This document shows positions 1 through 10,028 of a stretch of 64,000 nt of DNA, one piece after another (the first letter of the stretch is position 1; every line of letters begins with the position of its first letter). The translations under genes and the position numbers were made by a program. Under the pieces are notes generated by a model that saw nothing but the letters and a program-made list of their open reading frames with translations, did no database searches and was not told where the DNA came from. Origin of the DNA: Mycocentrospora acerina. Its lineage: Eukaryota > Ascomycota > Dothideomycetes > Pleosporales. The stretch lies in NCBI GenBank assembly GCA_022701365.1, contig JAKUHH010000084.1:558001-622000 (forward strand), given 5' to 3'.

Positions 1-1199
1 CCAGTAATAAAACCTGCGCCATTGATGCTTGATTTTGGAGAGAAGTAAAGCCTAACTGGAAGCATAGCATGGTACTGTCAAAAGATAAGTATAGAAATAA
101 CCATATGCACAGAACGAAGACTTACCTCAAATTTTCGTTTATCAGGGTTGTGCCCCTGTACAGCGATACTAAGGGTATGGCTTACTTTAATGCCGTTCTT
201 GTTAACATCTTGCGTGCATTTGCCCATCGATCTAGGTAGAGATAGCGATTCCGAAAGGATATACTCGTCTTGCTCAACATCATCAAGATCTTCCCTGTGG
301 CGTTGTGGTACAGTAACCGTCCATCGAGCTGCTTCGCTACAACTCTCATGTGTTTCAGTTGCAATTTGTAACTCGTAAACCTCCAACAACCGAAATTGGA
401 TAGCGTTTACTTTCACACCTTTCAGCAATGGTGTGAGTTGCACGTCGACCTGTATTGCAGAGCCAAGGAAAGCCTCTCCCTCAAGTACAGAAATACAGTA
501 TTCCATTTTTTCCATCCAAACTCCTTCCGTCGTGCTGTCACATACCAGCTTCAACCCAGGAAGTTCATGGATTCGGAGGATGCGTACGGGCTTCGAGGCA
601 TGTATGTTTGGAAAACGCTTGCCTCGAGCCACCGTCGCGTTCAATTCGTATGTAACTCTGCTCTTGCAAAGTCCTTCGACGCTTTCCGGTGCATCTCCAG
701 GGATCTGGATTTTGAAAGGCCATTCGTGAACCCCTGGCGGGATAGTAGACAGTTTCGAGGGTCCCCCAGATTTGTTTTCATATGCGAAAGGCGTTGTATT
801 TTGGAAAAATATTACAGAGCTTTTTTCGATTTTGCGAGATAGTTTTTCGTGTTGCGTATTTATTTCCTTGCGCCAACTGCAAACATTCGTTGTTAGTATG
901 ACACTTGAGATCAGTTCGTATGGGAAAGTATGTTTCATACGTAATCGTCACGTGGCCTGACATTGTAATATGAATGGCTTCTACCTGCAGTACTTTTGAC
1001 GATCGAAGCACGACTCTTCCTTCTACGTATCGGTAGGCCGCTTCATTTTCGGATGCTTTGAGAAGTATGATATCAGTATCGAGCCTGCAGAGGTATCAGC
1101 GACCCGCATTTTGCAAACTGAACAGAATCAATCTCACTCAATCTCGCATCGAGATGAAAAACTTCCGCTTGGAAACACGCTCGACAAAAGGGATTGCAT
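1..1199 (-). CDS. Arrestin-domain protein, partial (C-terminus beyond left edge)
   Basis: This is an alpha-arrestin-like protein; in fungi such proteins link plasma-membrane transporters to HECT ubiquitin ligases for endocytosis. I join four exons by splice signals: 1138..1199 (ATG at 1199), 941..1084, 126..876 and <1..74. The introns are 53, 64 and 51 bp; all are GT..AG and keep frame. The joined N-terminus reads into a typical arrestin N-domain: DIILLKAS, then YVEGRVVLRSS, AIHITMSGHVTITW and the PPGVHEWPFKIQIPGDAPES strand pair. The arrestin C-domain follows, and the last visible exon has LPVRLYFSP, typical of that domain. The 5' exon is inferred only from an in-frame ATG and good splice sites. 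Any C-terminal PY motifs (ligase contact) would lie outside the window. The family is secure; the specific member (CreD, Rog3 or Art type) is not. Confidence 0.8.
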
Positions 1200-3445
1200 T
1201 TTCAATTGTTACTTGTAGAGCTGCAGGGAATTTGACTGTGGGGTAATTCTTAAGATTTGGGGGAGGTCGATTAGTCTTTAAGCATGTCCTCTTGCTTGGA
1301 AGTTGGAATAAGGAGTCATGGAATAACCGTAACTCCAAACAGCAGTCTCACCAACCTTACAGCGTAAATGGACAATTCCACATCAATAGCGGAGTTAGAA
1401 GAGCTGATGACAAACTAACTAGGCTCAACCCGTTTAGGCATCGGCCATACCACATTTTTGGCCTGTGAGCGTTTCCAAGGAAAAACAGCTTTTATAGTAT
1501 AACCAGTAAAGCTTCCAAGTCTACTAGCTTTGTACCTTTCATAAGAAACTAATATATGATCTGTATTTCTGCCAAGCAAATCTGCATTGGCTGACGGGTA
1601 ATCTCAGTTGGCGCTAATGCAAACGGCTGACAGTATTAAACCCGGAAGACTTCATCGAATAATGGTCTTTATTTCAGATTCTGTTTGTGGGAAGCAAAAT
1701 CTAGAAGACTCTTTTTTGAAGACTAAATACTCGTCTTTGGCTGTCTGCCGAATATGTTCCGACTTACTCTACACATGGATTAGCTATGCAGCATAGTTGA
1801 TTTGCTTTGCCAAGACTTCTAAACCATTGATCCCTCTCGCAGTTTCAATTGTAAACTACCAAAAAATTCATTCCTTTAAACATTAAGAAAGTTTACACTA
1901 ATATTTTCCTACAGATAGTTCGGGTCGGAGCAGCTAGGGATTGATCGTTTACTATTTTTCCCGAATTTCAAGACAGTAGTTGGTCGTTTGGGAATTTCAG
2001 GCAGCGCTCTTTTGAAATTTGAGATGTCTCCAAGGCGAGTTAAAAGTGAGATATTGTCACGTGATTTCACGTATACAAAAACACAGTGCAGCTGCTAGGC
2101 CTTAAGCCACGCAGCTCAGTGTGGAGCTAGAGATACACATATTCGAGCTCATCTCATGTAAATAAAGCTACTCTGTTTGCTATGTACAACAGAGCAGTGG
2201 CCCACGCAATATACCACCTGAATGTTCCTTCTCCTGCTCCATTTTCCTCCCAAAAAGATTTGTTAAATATGGTCATTTTCAAAGTCAGGAATCATTGGTA
2301 ATCAAGTCAGGTAGGTTTCAAGGATACCACAATGATCTGCTATGAGCAGAATTGATTTGGTACGAAGTCACCTTGGTACTTTAGAAATTAAAAGTAAGTA
2401 AGCATCGAAATTTCTTCGAATCGAGCATGCGTTCCATAAGTACCAACCAAGCTAATTGAGTAGCAAAAAAACAGAAGAAAAGTTGAGGCAGACTGTACGT
2501 CTAGCTCTGATTTTACGAAGTCATAACAAGGCTGAAAATTCCTGCGGCAATTCATATTGAACTTAAATAGCTATGAGCTTGTTACCAATATCTGCAAGAA
2601 TGGTATCATCTGTTGTAGTAAGAATCCAAAGCGCAATCTGATCGCCCAGTATCTCGGTTTTACGTATTGGCAATTTATGTCTAGCAGCTCAATACTTTAT
2701 CAGCTATGATCTGGTCCATTCTTCCTAAGTCTTTTTGGTATTTCATAGGTTGTTTTGTACGTAGTCGATTTCAGACTCGTGGTGTGAGTCCTGATTCTGC
2801 CCCGGCGGTGCGTGGTTCCAAATATGCATGAAAAGGATACTCTTAACCGGACTGTTGTTCCAACAGATGAAGCAGTGCCATAGTTCCACTAGTATTTCTA
2901 CCCCAACGTAACAGATCGTGTAATTTATAGGACGAGTCTTTATCAAGTGCGTCACGTGTAGGTGCCCAGCGTACATAACTTCCATCCATGTTCCTAAGAA
3001 ATTCTTCAAATGCTCGACTTACTGTTACACGTAAAATTTCTTCAGTTTTCTTTGACTTTCTATCGGTATTATCCCTTAAATTTTAGCACAATGGTAAGAG
3101 GATTGAAAGTATTTGTGATAATAAGCGACAATGCATAGAAGTCTCTATAGCTGATGTCATTACCTCCGGCAGAATCCGACCTACCCTGGTTCAAACTAGT
3201 ATCTTGGCGGGGATAGTAACTTCAGCAACTTCAAATCTCTAGCAAAGGCGACTCAGTTCCTCCCCAAGTGATCCCTATGACTAGAAATTTGCGTGATCTA
3301 CACATCCATTACACTATTCGCTTCAGGAGACTAGTAATACTTGTATGTTTCTGAGCTTATCAGGCGCTAGTCGTGATTATTTCGGAATAACTAAGAAACC
3401 TCCCGACACCTCTCTGATCTTCATTCAAACCACATCAACAATAAA
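1200..3445. other. AT-rich gene-poor interval
   Basis: About 2.2 kb between the divergent arrestin gene and the zinc-cluster gene. Only short open frames occur, none with a recognisable motif. It must hold both promoters. Its AT-rich look is compatible with old, decayed repeat DNA, but I can name no element in it. Confidence 0.5.
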
Positions 3446-4958
3446 ATGACTCTGAGCACGCAGTGTTGGGGATGCCGATGGCGACGGGTGAATTGTGACT
3501 CTCAACGGCCAGCCTGCTCTAAATGCATGCTCAAAGGGCTTTCTTGCCCCGGTTACTCCAGCAACAAGCCTCTTAGGTGGCGCCATCGCATCACTCAAGC
3601 CCCCGAGCCCTATTCAGCAATACTGGTGCGCCCCAGCTTCCAGTCCAGTCCCAACAACAACGATGTCGCTCCGTCACACATTATTGATGAAACCTTGGCA
3701 TATTGTGAGCTAATCTTTGCTTGAATCTCGATTCAAAAGCAATGGAAATTAATTAATATGGTTTGTAGACAACAACGTAGTCGCTCCTGACTTGACAGCC
3801 GATGCAAACCCATTTTTCAACATCACCACTTCTAAATGGGCTGCATTCTCTACACTGACAAGACATGTCCTCTTTAGTATTGTCGCACTGCACAGACACA
3901 TTCGAAATCCTGACCACAGCCGCAATAACCGGGGTCTTTTCCATCATCACCAAGCTAGTGCAGCCGGAGAACTTAACCAGAGAATCAGTAGAGTCACCGA
4001 AAAAAATCCAGACCCAATACTCTTTAGGGATGTGAGTTGGTTCCTCGCCTCTCAAATTCAGGAAAGCTCTTACGGAACCTGGCGTGCTCATTTGGAAGGG
4101 GCAAAGACTATGTTGGCAATGTGGGGCCCAAGGAGCATGCTTGGACACGACATCTTCCACTTTGCCTTCTACAATATCATGGTGGTTGATATCTATGGAG
4201 CAACTACGGCCCCATCTGATCTCTTGTCTATAGCGAGCATTGAACAACATTCGCTATATTTGAGCGCATGCACACGATCGAAAATCAATGTTTGCAGCAC
4301 ATATGCACCTGTCCCTAGCGAAATTTTGCGAGCCACGATCGCTATAAATATTTATAGAGCAACAAAGAGTCTTCAAGATAGTCTACCAGATCACGAAGAT
4401 CACAGGAACAGTGTTTCCCTGTCAGCGATTTTGGCGTCCTTGCAGGGTTTCAATCCCGTCGAATGGGTTTCTTACCCTTCATCTCTCAACGTCAACCTAC
4501 GCAGTACAAGCCATGCAGAAAGCTGGGCATCGTTAGCAACATGCTTTCAAACTGCGACCATCCTCTACTTGTTCCAAAGTTGTAACCAAGTGGACAGTAC
4601 AAAATACAACCAGCCATACGAGAGCATTTGCCTATCCGCATACACTACATTGAGCGCAGCGATTCACCATCTCTTTGATCTTGGAAAACTCGGTGGGGGG
4701 CACCACAAATTTATTTTATGGCCCATGGTTATGTGCGGTATTCAGGCAGTCCAACGACAAGATCGACCAAACCTAGACTATATCTGCAATGCCTTAGAGA
4801 GTATCACTATAGACCTCGGTAGCCTTTCAATACGGGAAGCGGCTGCGTTTTTGAGAGATCTTTGGCAGCGCTATGAACCCACATCGGCCTTTACCGAGAG
4901 AAATAATTTTCTCGACTGGAATCTAATATTCCAGCGCGCCCCAGTGTTCCTGATGTAA
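3446..4958 (+). CDS. Zn2Cys6 transcription factor with fungal-specific regulatory domain
   Basis: Two exons, 3446..3704 and 3769..4958, with a 64-bp intron that starts GTGAGC and ends TTTGTAG. The join reads ETLAYYNNVVAPDL in frame and gives 482 residues. Residues 7-34 form a complete binuclear zinc cluster with spacing CX2CX6CX6CX2CX6C (CWGC, then CDSQRPACSKC), the DNA-binding domain of Gal4-type regulators. The rest is alpha-helical and fits the 'fungal specific transcription factor domain 2' type, with LEGAKTMLAMWGPRS and a closing FLRDLWQRYE. The protein is nuclear and presumably regulates a metabolic or stress pathway; its targets cannot be read from the sequence, and no biosynthetic cluster lies next to it. 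The length is short to average for this class. Confidence 0.85.
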
Positions 4959-5221
4959 TAGAAGAGGTATTGAAAACTGAATTCTTTCAGATATACTTCA
5001 TGATTGGCAGACTCAGCTGATTTCGAAACTTTTGCAAGCTAACAGATAGGCGAGCCTCTGAGAATATGTGTTAGGATCCAGAGACTATGAGGCTCTCAGA
5101 TTATTCGGTTTGGAGTTAGCTATCACTCGTCTATTCTCACCACGACAAATCCGTTCGGCGCAAAGTATTCGAAGCATACTGTATCTCACTGGCGCCCACG
5201 CAATGGCCCAGAATCTCATAC

Positions 5222-5475
5222 ATGCATCAGAACTTCATTCCGGCTGTTGCATACCTAGCCTCCGCCGCTTTCGCAAGCACATTCATGCCCTCCACCACTA
5301 GCTCCCAGGGATCCAAAATGAGACGTTGGTCCCCGATTATAATACCAATGATTGTAGCCTAATAGGAAGCCAGTAACAGTTCTTCTTTTTCCATAATTAC
5401 TTCTTGTAGGAGGAAGATCCGTCGTCTTCATCAGAAGTATTGAACGATCTCTCGTTGAAGAGAATTGGAATGTAG
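5222..5475 (+). CDS. Speculative small secreted peptide (two exons)
   Basis: An ATG at 5222 opens a short frame whose first 18 residues (MHQNFIPAVAYLASAAFA) resemble a signal peptide with an AFA cleavage site. The frame stops soon after. However, a GT at 5354 and a TTCTTGTAG ending at 5409 would remove a 56-bp intron, the usual size in this window, and extend the frame in phase to a TAG at 5475. The product would have 65 residues and no cysteines, so it is not a classical cysteine-rich effector. There is no homology signal I can recognise. The support is only the signal-like start and an intron of fitting size; chance is a serious alternative. Confidence 0.2.
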
Positions 5476-5773
5476 ATGACATCGTTGTGTGAGAGTAGCC
5501 AAAGCCAAGGATGACACGATGACCAAACTTCAAATAGTGAAATATTGACTGTTATTCTGTTTTCTGAAACGACCCATTCGTCACTTAAAGCCTTCGAAAA
5601 TTGCAGCTATTCATTCAAGTTTTACTTTCAGTTCAATGTACGATCACGTGGCAAAGCAGACTATGTGACGGCTACAAAAATCAGATTCTGCATACTTCTT
5701 CGGAATACTGTACCTAGAATATTGAGAAAGGGTGAGATGGCAGTATCGTAGGACAATAGAATAAATATTATTA

Positions 5774-5788
5774 AATAGCGGCGCTATT
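5774..5788. repeat. 15-bp perfect palindrome
   Basis: AATAGCG, one central G, then CGCTATT. It is a perfect 7-bp inverted repeat in an AT-rich intergenic stretch. It could be a dimeric protein binding site or mere chance. Confidence 0.35.
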
Positions 5789-6816
5789 CAGTTCAACTCA
5801 GCCTCTGTGATGCTTTCTTTTAGCAATGTCAGTCAAAAGTGGATGCTCATTTTACATCTTTTATTGGTTGTTTGCATCGAAGCAACATATATGTGACCAG
5901 CTGAAAGTAACAGAGTTAACAATGACGTTTGTTTTGGAATATATAAACTGAGGATCCGCATAGCCACGCAGTCGCTACATGATGTACATTTACATACTCT
6001 CGAACGCACCACTCTAGGTTATGATTTACAAAATTTACTATGCAGGTAGTACTATCAAAGCTCAAATATGTACTTTTCAGCCATCCCACCAAGCCACGTA
6101 CACTGACTCTAATGTCAGTACTTTATGCCTAGACCCTGCTAAATCCCATGTCACATGACTGCAGACATGATGTCTCTAAGAATTGAGGGTTTTCAGACCT
6201 TTTTTCTTTTGCAAAGTCAGTGCTTGTAGGTGGAAAATTCCATGAGTGCCACTCGTTTTTTTATGCAACGGCATACAGCTAGTGTTGGCGTTCGTTCAAG
6301 TGTTCATGCTAACTGGAAGAAGTTACGACTACGCCCTCTTACTTAGTCTAGATGCTTAGCGTCTTTTTTCAGCCCTTGTTTGCCTACGTTCAGCCTCGTA
6401 AAAAAGCCAAAACGGAACCCAGGCGCCCTTCCCCTTAACCTCATTTGCAATGCCATTGTGTTGTGTATCCGGGTTAGGTCAGGCAGAGGGCTGTAGGAAA
6501 TACACTGGTGTTAGCTCGCGCCCTTCTTCTCTTTTGAAAGGGTTGCCTTGAACACGTAAAGAGAGATGCCTTGAATGGGCAATGTATAAGATCCAACACT
6601 AAGCCTCAATTACGAATTCATTGTCAAGCAACTGTACTGCAGGTACACATCTTCTTTACACATCTTCGCGCTCGCCTAGGCCATTGCAGTTGAATATCTC
6701 TCGTTCTCTGTAGCCCTTCATTCTCTACAAACGACTCTCATTTTACTGAGTAGCAAGAATCTCCGGCTGTCTGGAAGCATTTCAACTGGTGGTGTACACC
6801 GTTGTGAAATAGAGTT

Positions 6817-9519
6817 ATGACGACCCCTACGCTATCAACACTACAACATGTCACCAATCGCAAATTAAAAAAACTTGCGAACCACCGGGGGAAGTTCGAG
6901 ACGGACAAGACAGCCATCCTGGCGAAAGTTGCTGCTGCTCCAGATCATCATAGTAAAGTGAAGGCTTTGCTTGAAGGATTCAGTCTGTACGAGATTACGG
7001 TTGGACAGCAGGACCTCTCAACCTCCAACTTGAAACGATTTATCCACCAAGCAAAACATGACCCATCTGTGTCGGCTGCTCTTCTCCGAGACTGGCAGGT
7101 CAAACTGGAGCACGAGCTAGATGTTAAAAGTCTGAAGTTTGAGTACGCGGCATTATTTGGAAATCTCGTCACCGAATGGATTCAACACCCAAACCCTGCC
7201 CCCTCGACAGCAAACATCAATCCCGGTAGCAGCGACTCCAACCCCAACATGGAGGACAGCTTTGATACGGTGGGACGTAAGGAAATGTATGAACAACGGA
7301 GAGAATGGGAAAGACATGCATTCGTCGAGAAAAAGGTGGACCAAAACAAGATCGAGGCGTATCTTGACGACATCTTCGGGGCGACGCTACAGGCTAAAAA
7401 GTTGAAGAAGACGCCTCTCCAGACTCTGCGGTCTTCAATGAAAGCTACGATGAGTTTCAAGTCCGATGCACAAATATCAAAGCAGGAAGACGATCCCTTC
7501 GTATTTCTGACAATAGATCGCCTCACAATCGACGAGCTCAAATCATGCATCCGTGGGGTACTTCAGTCAGATCTACTTGTAGGTCAGAAACGCGAGTCGC
7601 TTGCGGATCTGCTCAACCAGCCGGCTGTGTTGACAGAGTTAGTCGACGTGCTTAACATGGACATCGAGGGGCTTGACGAGTGGGAATGGGACCCAACTCC
7701 AGTGCCACTAAACATGCGCAGGCAACTCAATGGGAAGTACCGAGTCTACATGGATGAGGAAACCCATCAGGCTATTCTGCTACACTTTATTGGCAAGACC
7801 TGGGCAGTCGCAATGAAGAGGGCGTTTACAGTCTTTTACAGCTCGGATGACTGGCTTCAAACAGCTCATCGGTCGATTAGTAAGAAAGCTCGTCAGAGAC
7901 GCGAATACTTCGTTCCCGGTAGTACGACTCACTCACTTACTATTCCAAATTATCGACAGGAGAGATACCAGAAAGAATATTTCATGACACAGTTGCCAGA
8001 TGATGAGACAGAGGATTGTCGCAACTACGACGCCGACGATCAGGAGGAATGGGGAGTCGAAACACCCCACGCCAAGTCCCAGTCGCCGTTGGGAACGAAG
8101 CAATCAATGCTACGTCTTGTAACCACAGAACTACTTCTCAACACGAAGCTCTACGGCGAGTTCTTGGTATGGCAGTCCGATTTTAAATGGTTTGGTCCGT
8201 CTCTCCCCCACGATACTATCTTCGCGGTGTTGAAGTTCTTTGGTGTGCCTGAGAAGTGGTTGCGCTTCTTCAGAAAGTTCCTCGAGGTACCTGTCGTCTT
8301 TGCACAAGACGGTCCCGGAGCTCAGGCACATGTGCGTAAATGTGGCATACCTATTGGTCATGTTATCAGTGATACTCTTGGCGAAGCGGTGTTATTTTGT
8401 CTGGATTTCGCTGTCAACAAACGCACACAAGGCGCTAACATTCATCGCTTCCACGACGACCTATGGTTCTGGGGCCAGGAGTCAAACTGCATACAGGCCT
8501 GGGATGCTTTGAAGGAGTTTACCAGTGTCATGGGCCTGGAGCTGAATAAGGAGAAAACTGGAGCAGCCTTGATCATCGCTGATAAAACCAAATCTCGTTC
8601 TTTGCCACAAGTCCTTCCCCAGGGCAAGATCAAATGGGGATTTCTAATCCTGGATGCTAGCGCTGGCCGCTGGATCGTGGATCGTAGTGAAGTTGACAAG
8701 CACATTGAAGAGCTACGGCGTCAACTAGGCGCTTGTCGCAGCGTCATGGCCTGGGTTCAAGCCTGGAATAGCTACGTCAGCCGCTTTTTCTCCAACAATC
8801 TAGGCAAACCAGCAAACTGCTTCGGGCGGCAACACAACGATATGATCATCAACACATTCGAGCACATCCAGCGAAGTCTCTTCACTAATTCAGGGACAGC
8901 CAGCGTGACCGACCACCTGCGGGGTATGCTCAAGGAGCGTTTCGGCACAGATGACTCCGTCCCGGACGGATTCTTCTACTTTCCAGTTGAATTTGGGGGA
9001 CTAGGTCTACGCAATCCATTCATCAATGCGCTCACGACGTATGAGAACTGCTACAGCAACCCCAACGAGCGTATCGAACGTTCCTTCGAAGAAGAGTATG
9101 AGGAATTCGAACGATTAAAAGAGAAGTGGGATTCTGGTGAATCCAGATCCAAGCAGTTGGAGTATGTTCCGATCACGCGGGAAGACACGGAGACGGATGC
9201 CGAAGACGATGAACCGTTCCTAAGTCTCGAGGAATACACCAAATACAGGGAGGAGCTATCCGCTAATTTAAGGCACGCCTACGTAGACTTGCTCAAGTGT
9301 CCGGCAGAGGAGAGGGTTATTTCATCAGATAGGCTGAAGCGTGAGCTTCGTTATCGCTCGGCTGAAGAGACCCCTTATTGGTTGTGGATATATAACCTTT
9401 ACTCGGGAGATATGAAGCAGAGGTTCGGTGGCCAGGGGCTTCAGCTGGGCGAGCGCGATTTGCTGCCAGTTGGGTTGGTGGATGTTTTGAAGAGCGAGAA
9501 GGTTCGATGGGAGGGATAA
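6817..9519 (+). CDS. rvt-like reverse-transcriptase-related cellular protein
   Basis: Intronless frame of 900 residues. The centre carries reverse-transcriptase core motifs. Motif A is QSDFKWFGPSLPH with Asp455. Motif B is CGIPIGHVISDTLGEA. Motif C is RFHDDLWFWG with Asp547 and Asp548, giving HDD where retroelements have YxDD. Motif D is LELNKEKTG, followed by an E-like segment KIKWGFLILD. The catalytic Asp triad is therefore intact. There is no integrase, endonuclease, RNase H or gag domain, and no terminal repeats flank the gene. A long helical N-terminal region (about 1-250), an acidic insert (DDETEDCRNYDADDQEE) between the finger and palm motifs, and a 250-residue C-terminal extension match the layout known for the rvt family, single-copy non-mobile genes found in many fungi. 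Those proteins are described as able to polymerise nucleotides; their cellular role is unclear. Placement in rvt is from motif flavour and architecture, not a search. Confidence 0.7.
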   Translation: MTTPTLSTLQHVTNRKLKKLANHRGKFETDKTAILAKVAAAPDHHSKVKALLEGFSLYEITVGQQDLSTSNLKRFIHQAKHDPSVSAALLRDWQVKLEHELDVKSLKFEYAALFGNLVTEWIQHPNPAPSTANINPGSSDSNPNMEDSFDTVGRKEMYEQRREWERHAFVEKKVDQNKIEAYLDDIFGATLQAKKLKKTPLQTLRSSMKATMSFKSDAQISKQEDDPFVFLTIDRLTIDELKSCIRGVLQSDLLVGQKRESLADLLNQPAVLTELVDVLNMDIEGLDEWEWDPTPVPLNMRRQLNGKYRVYMDEETHQAILLHFIGKTWAVAMKRAFTVFYSSDDWLQTAHRSISKKARQRREYFVPGSTTHSLTIPNYRQERYQKEYFMTQLPDDETEDCRNYDADDQEEWGVETPHAKSQSPLGTKQSMLRLVTTELLLNTKLYGEFLVWQSDFKWFGPSLPHDTIFAVLKFFGVPEKWLRFFRKFLEVPVVFAQDGPGAQAHVRKCGIPIGHVISDTLGEAVLFCLDFAVNKRTQGANIHRFHDDLWFWGQESNCIQAWDALKEFTSVMGLELNKEKTGAALIIADKTKSRSLPQVLPQGKIKWGFLILDASAGRWIVDRSEVDKHIEELRRQLGACRSVMAWVQAWNSYVSRFFSNNLGKPANCFGRQHNDMIINTFEHIQRSLFTNSGTASVTDHLRGMLKERFGTDDSVPDGFFYFPVEFGGLGLRNPFINALTTYENCYSNPNERIERSFEEEYEEFERLKEKWDSGESRSKQLEYVPITREDTETDAEDDEPFLSLEEYTKYREELSANLRHAYVDLLKCPAEERVISSDRLKRELRYRSAEETPYWLWIYNLYSGDMKQRFGGQGLQLGERDLLPVGLVDVLKSEKVRWEG

Positions 9520-10028
9520 CATCCATAGAGACAGCATACGCTTGTAAGAAAAGTTGTGTAACCGAATGTTGTAGGGTAGGATGCTACTGTCAAATTATCA
9601 TGGAAGCATTGTCTGCATCTTGTTCTAAGAAACGTTCCACCCCTCGACCCATGATTCGCCGTCACATACAATGACTCTGATACCTTCTCATCAACGGGTA
9701 TGTGTCGACGGGCTGTACGTGATTGGTTTCTTCCTAGTCGCAACCCCCTTGCCAATTTCATGTGCAATCTACACAATCACTTCTTCTTCAACTGCGTGAA
9801 CTTCTTATATATTATGTCCGCATTAGGAAGTTGACTGCCTTAATGCTTTGTTTTTACTGCAAGCCATTACATTCATACAAAGTTAAGGCAATGTATAAAC
9901 TAGCTTTGCATCAAATAGGGATCCTTGAATATCAGAGCTGTTGGTTTTTTCCGGATCGGATACTCATCCATTAACACCAGATTGGTTCGACACATCTCGA
10001 AAGTCAGTCGTCGCAGATGATGTAGTGG
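9520..10028. other. Convergent 3' intergenic region
   Basis: 509 bp between the stop of the rvt-like gene (+) and the stop of the histidine kinase gene (-). It should hold both 3' ends; nothing else is seen. Confidence 0.5.

Larger units (their letters stand above)
4959..6816. other. Intergenic, AT-rich; contains one speculative small gene
   Basis: About 1.9 kb before the rvt-like gene. Apart from the tentative secreted peptide at 5222-5475 and a short palindrome at 5774-5788, I see nothing identifiable. The last few hundred bases must include the promoter and 5' leader of the rvt-like gene. Confidence 0.4.

Noticed and set aside
3180..3200. Possible tRNA T-loop (GGTTCAAACT)
   Set aside because: No acceptor, D or anticodon stems can be built around it.
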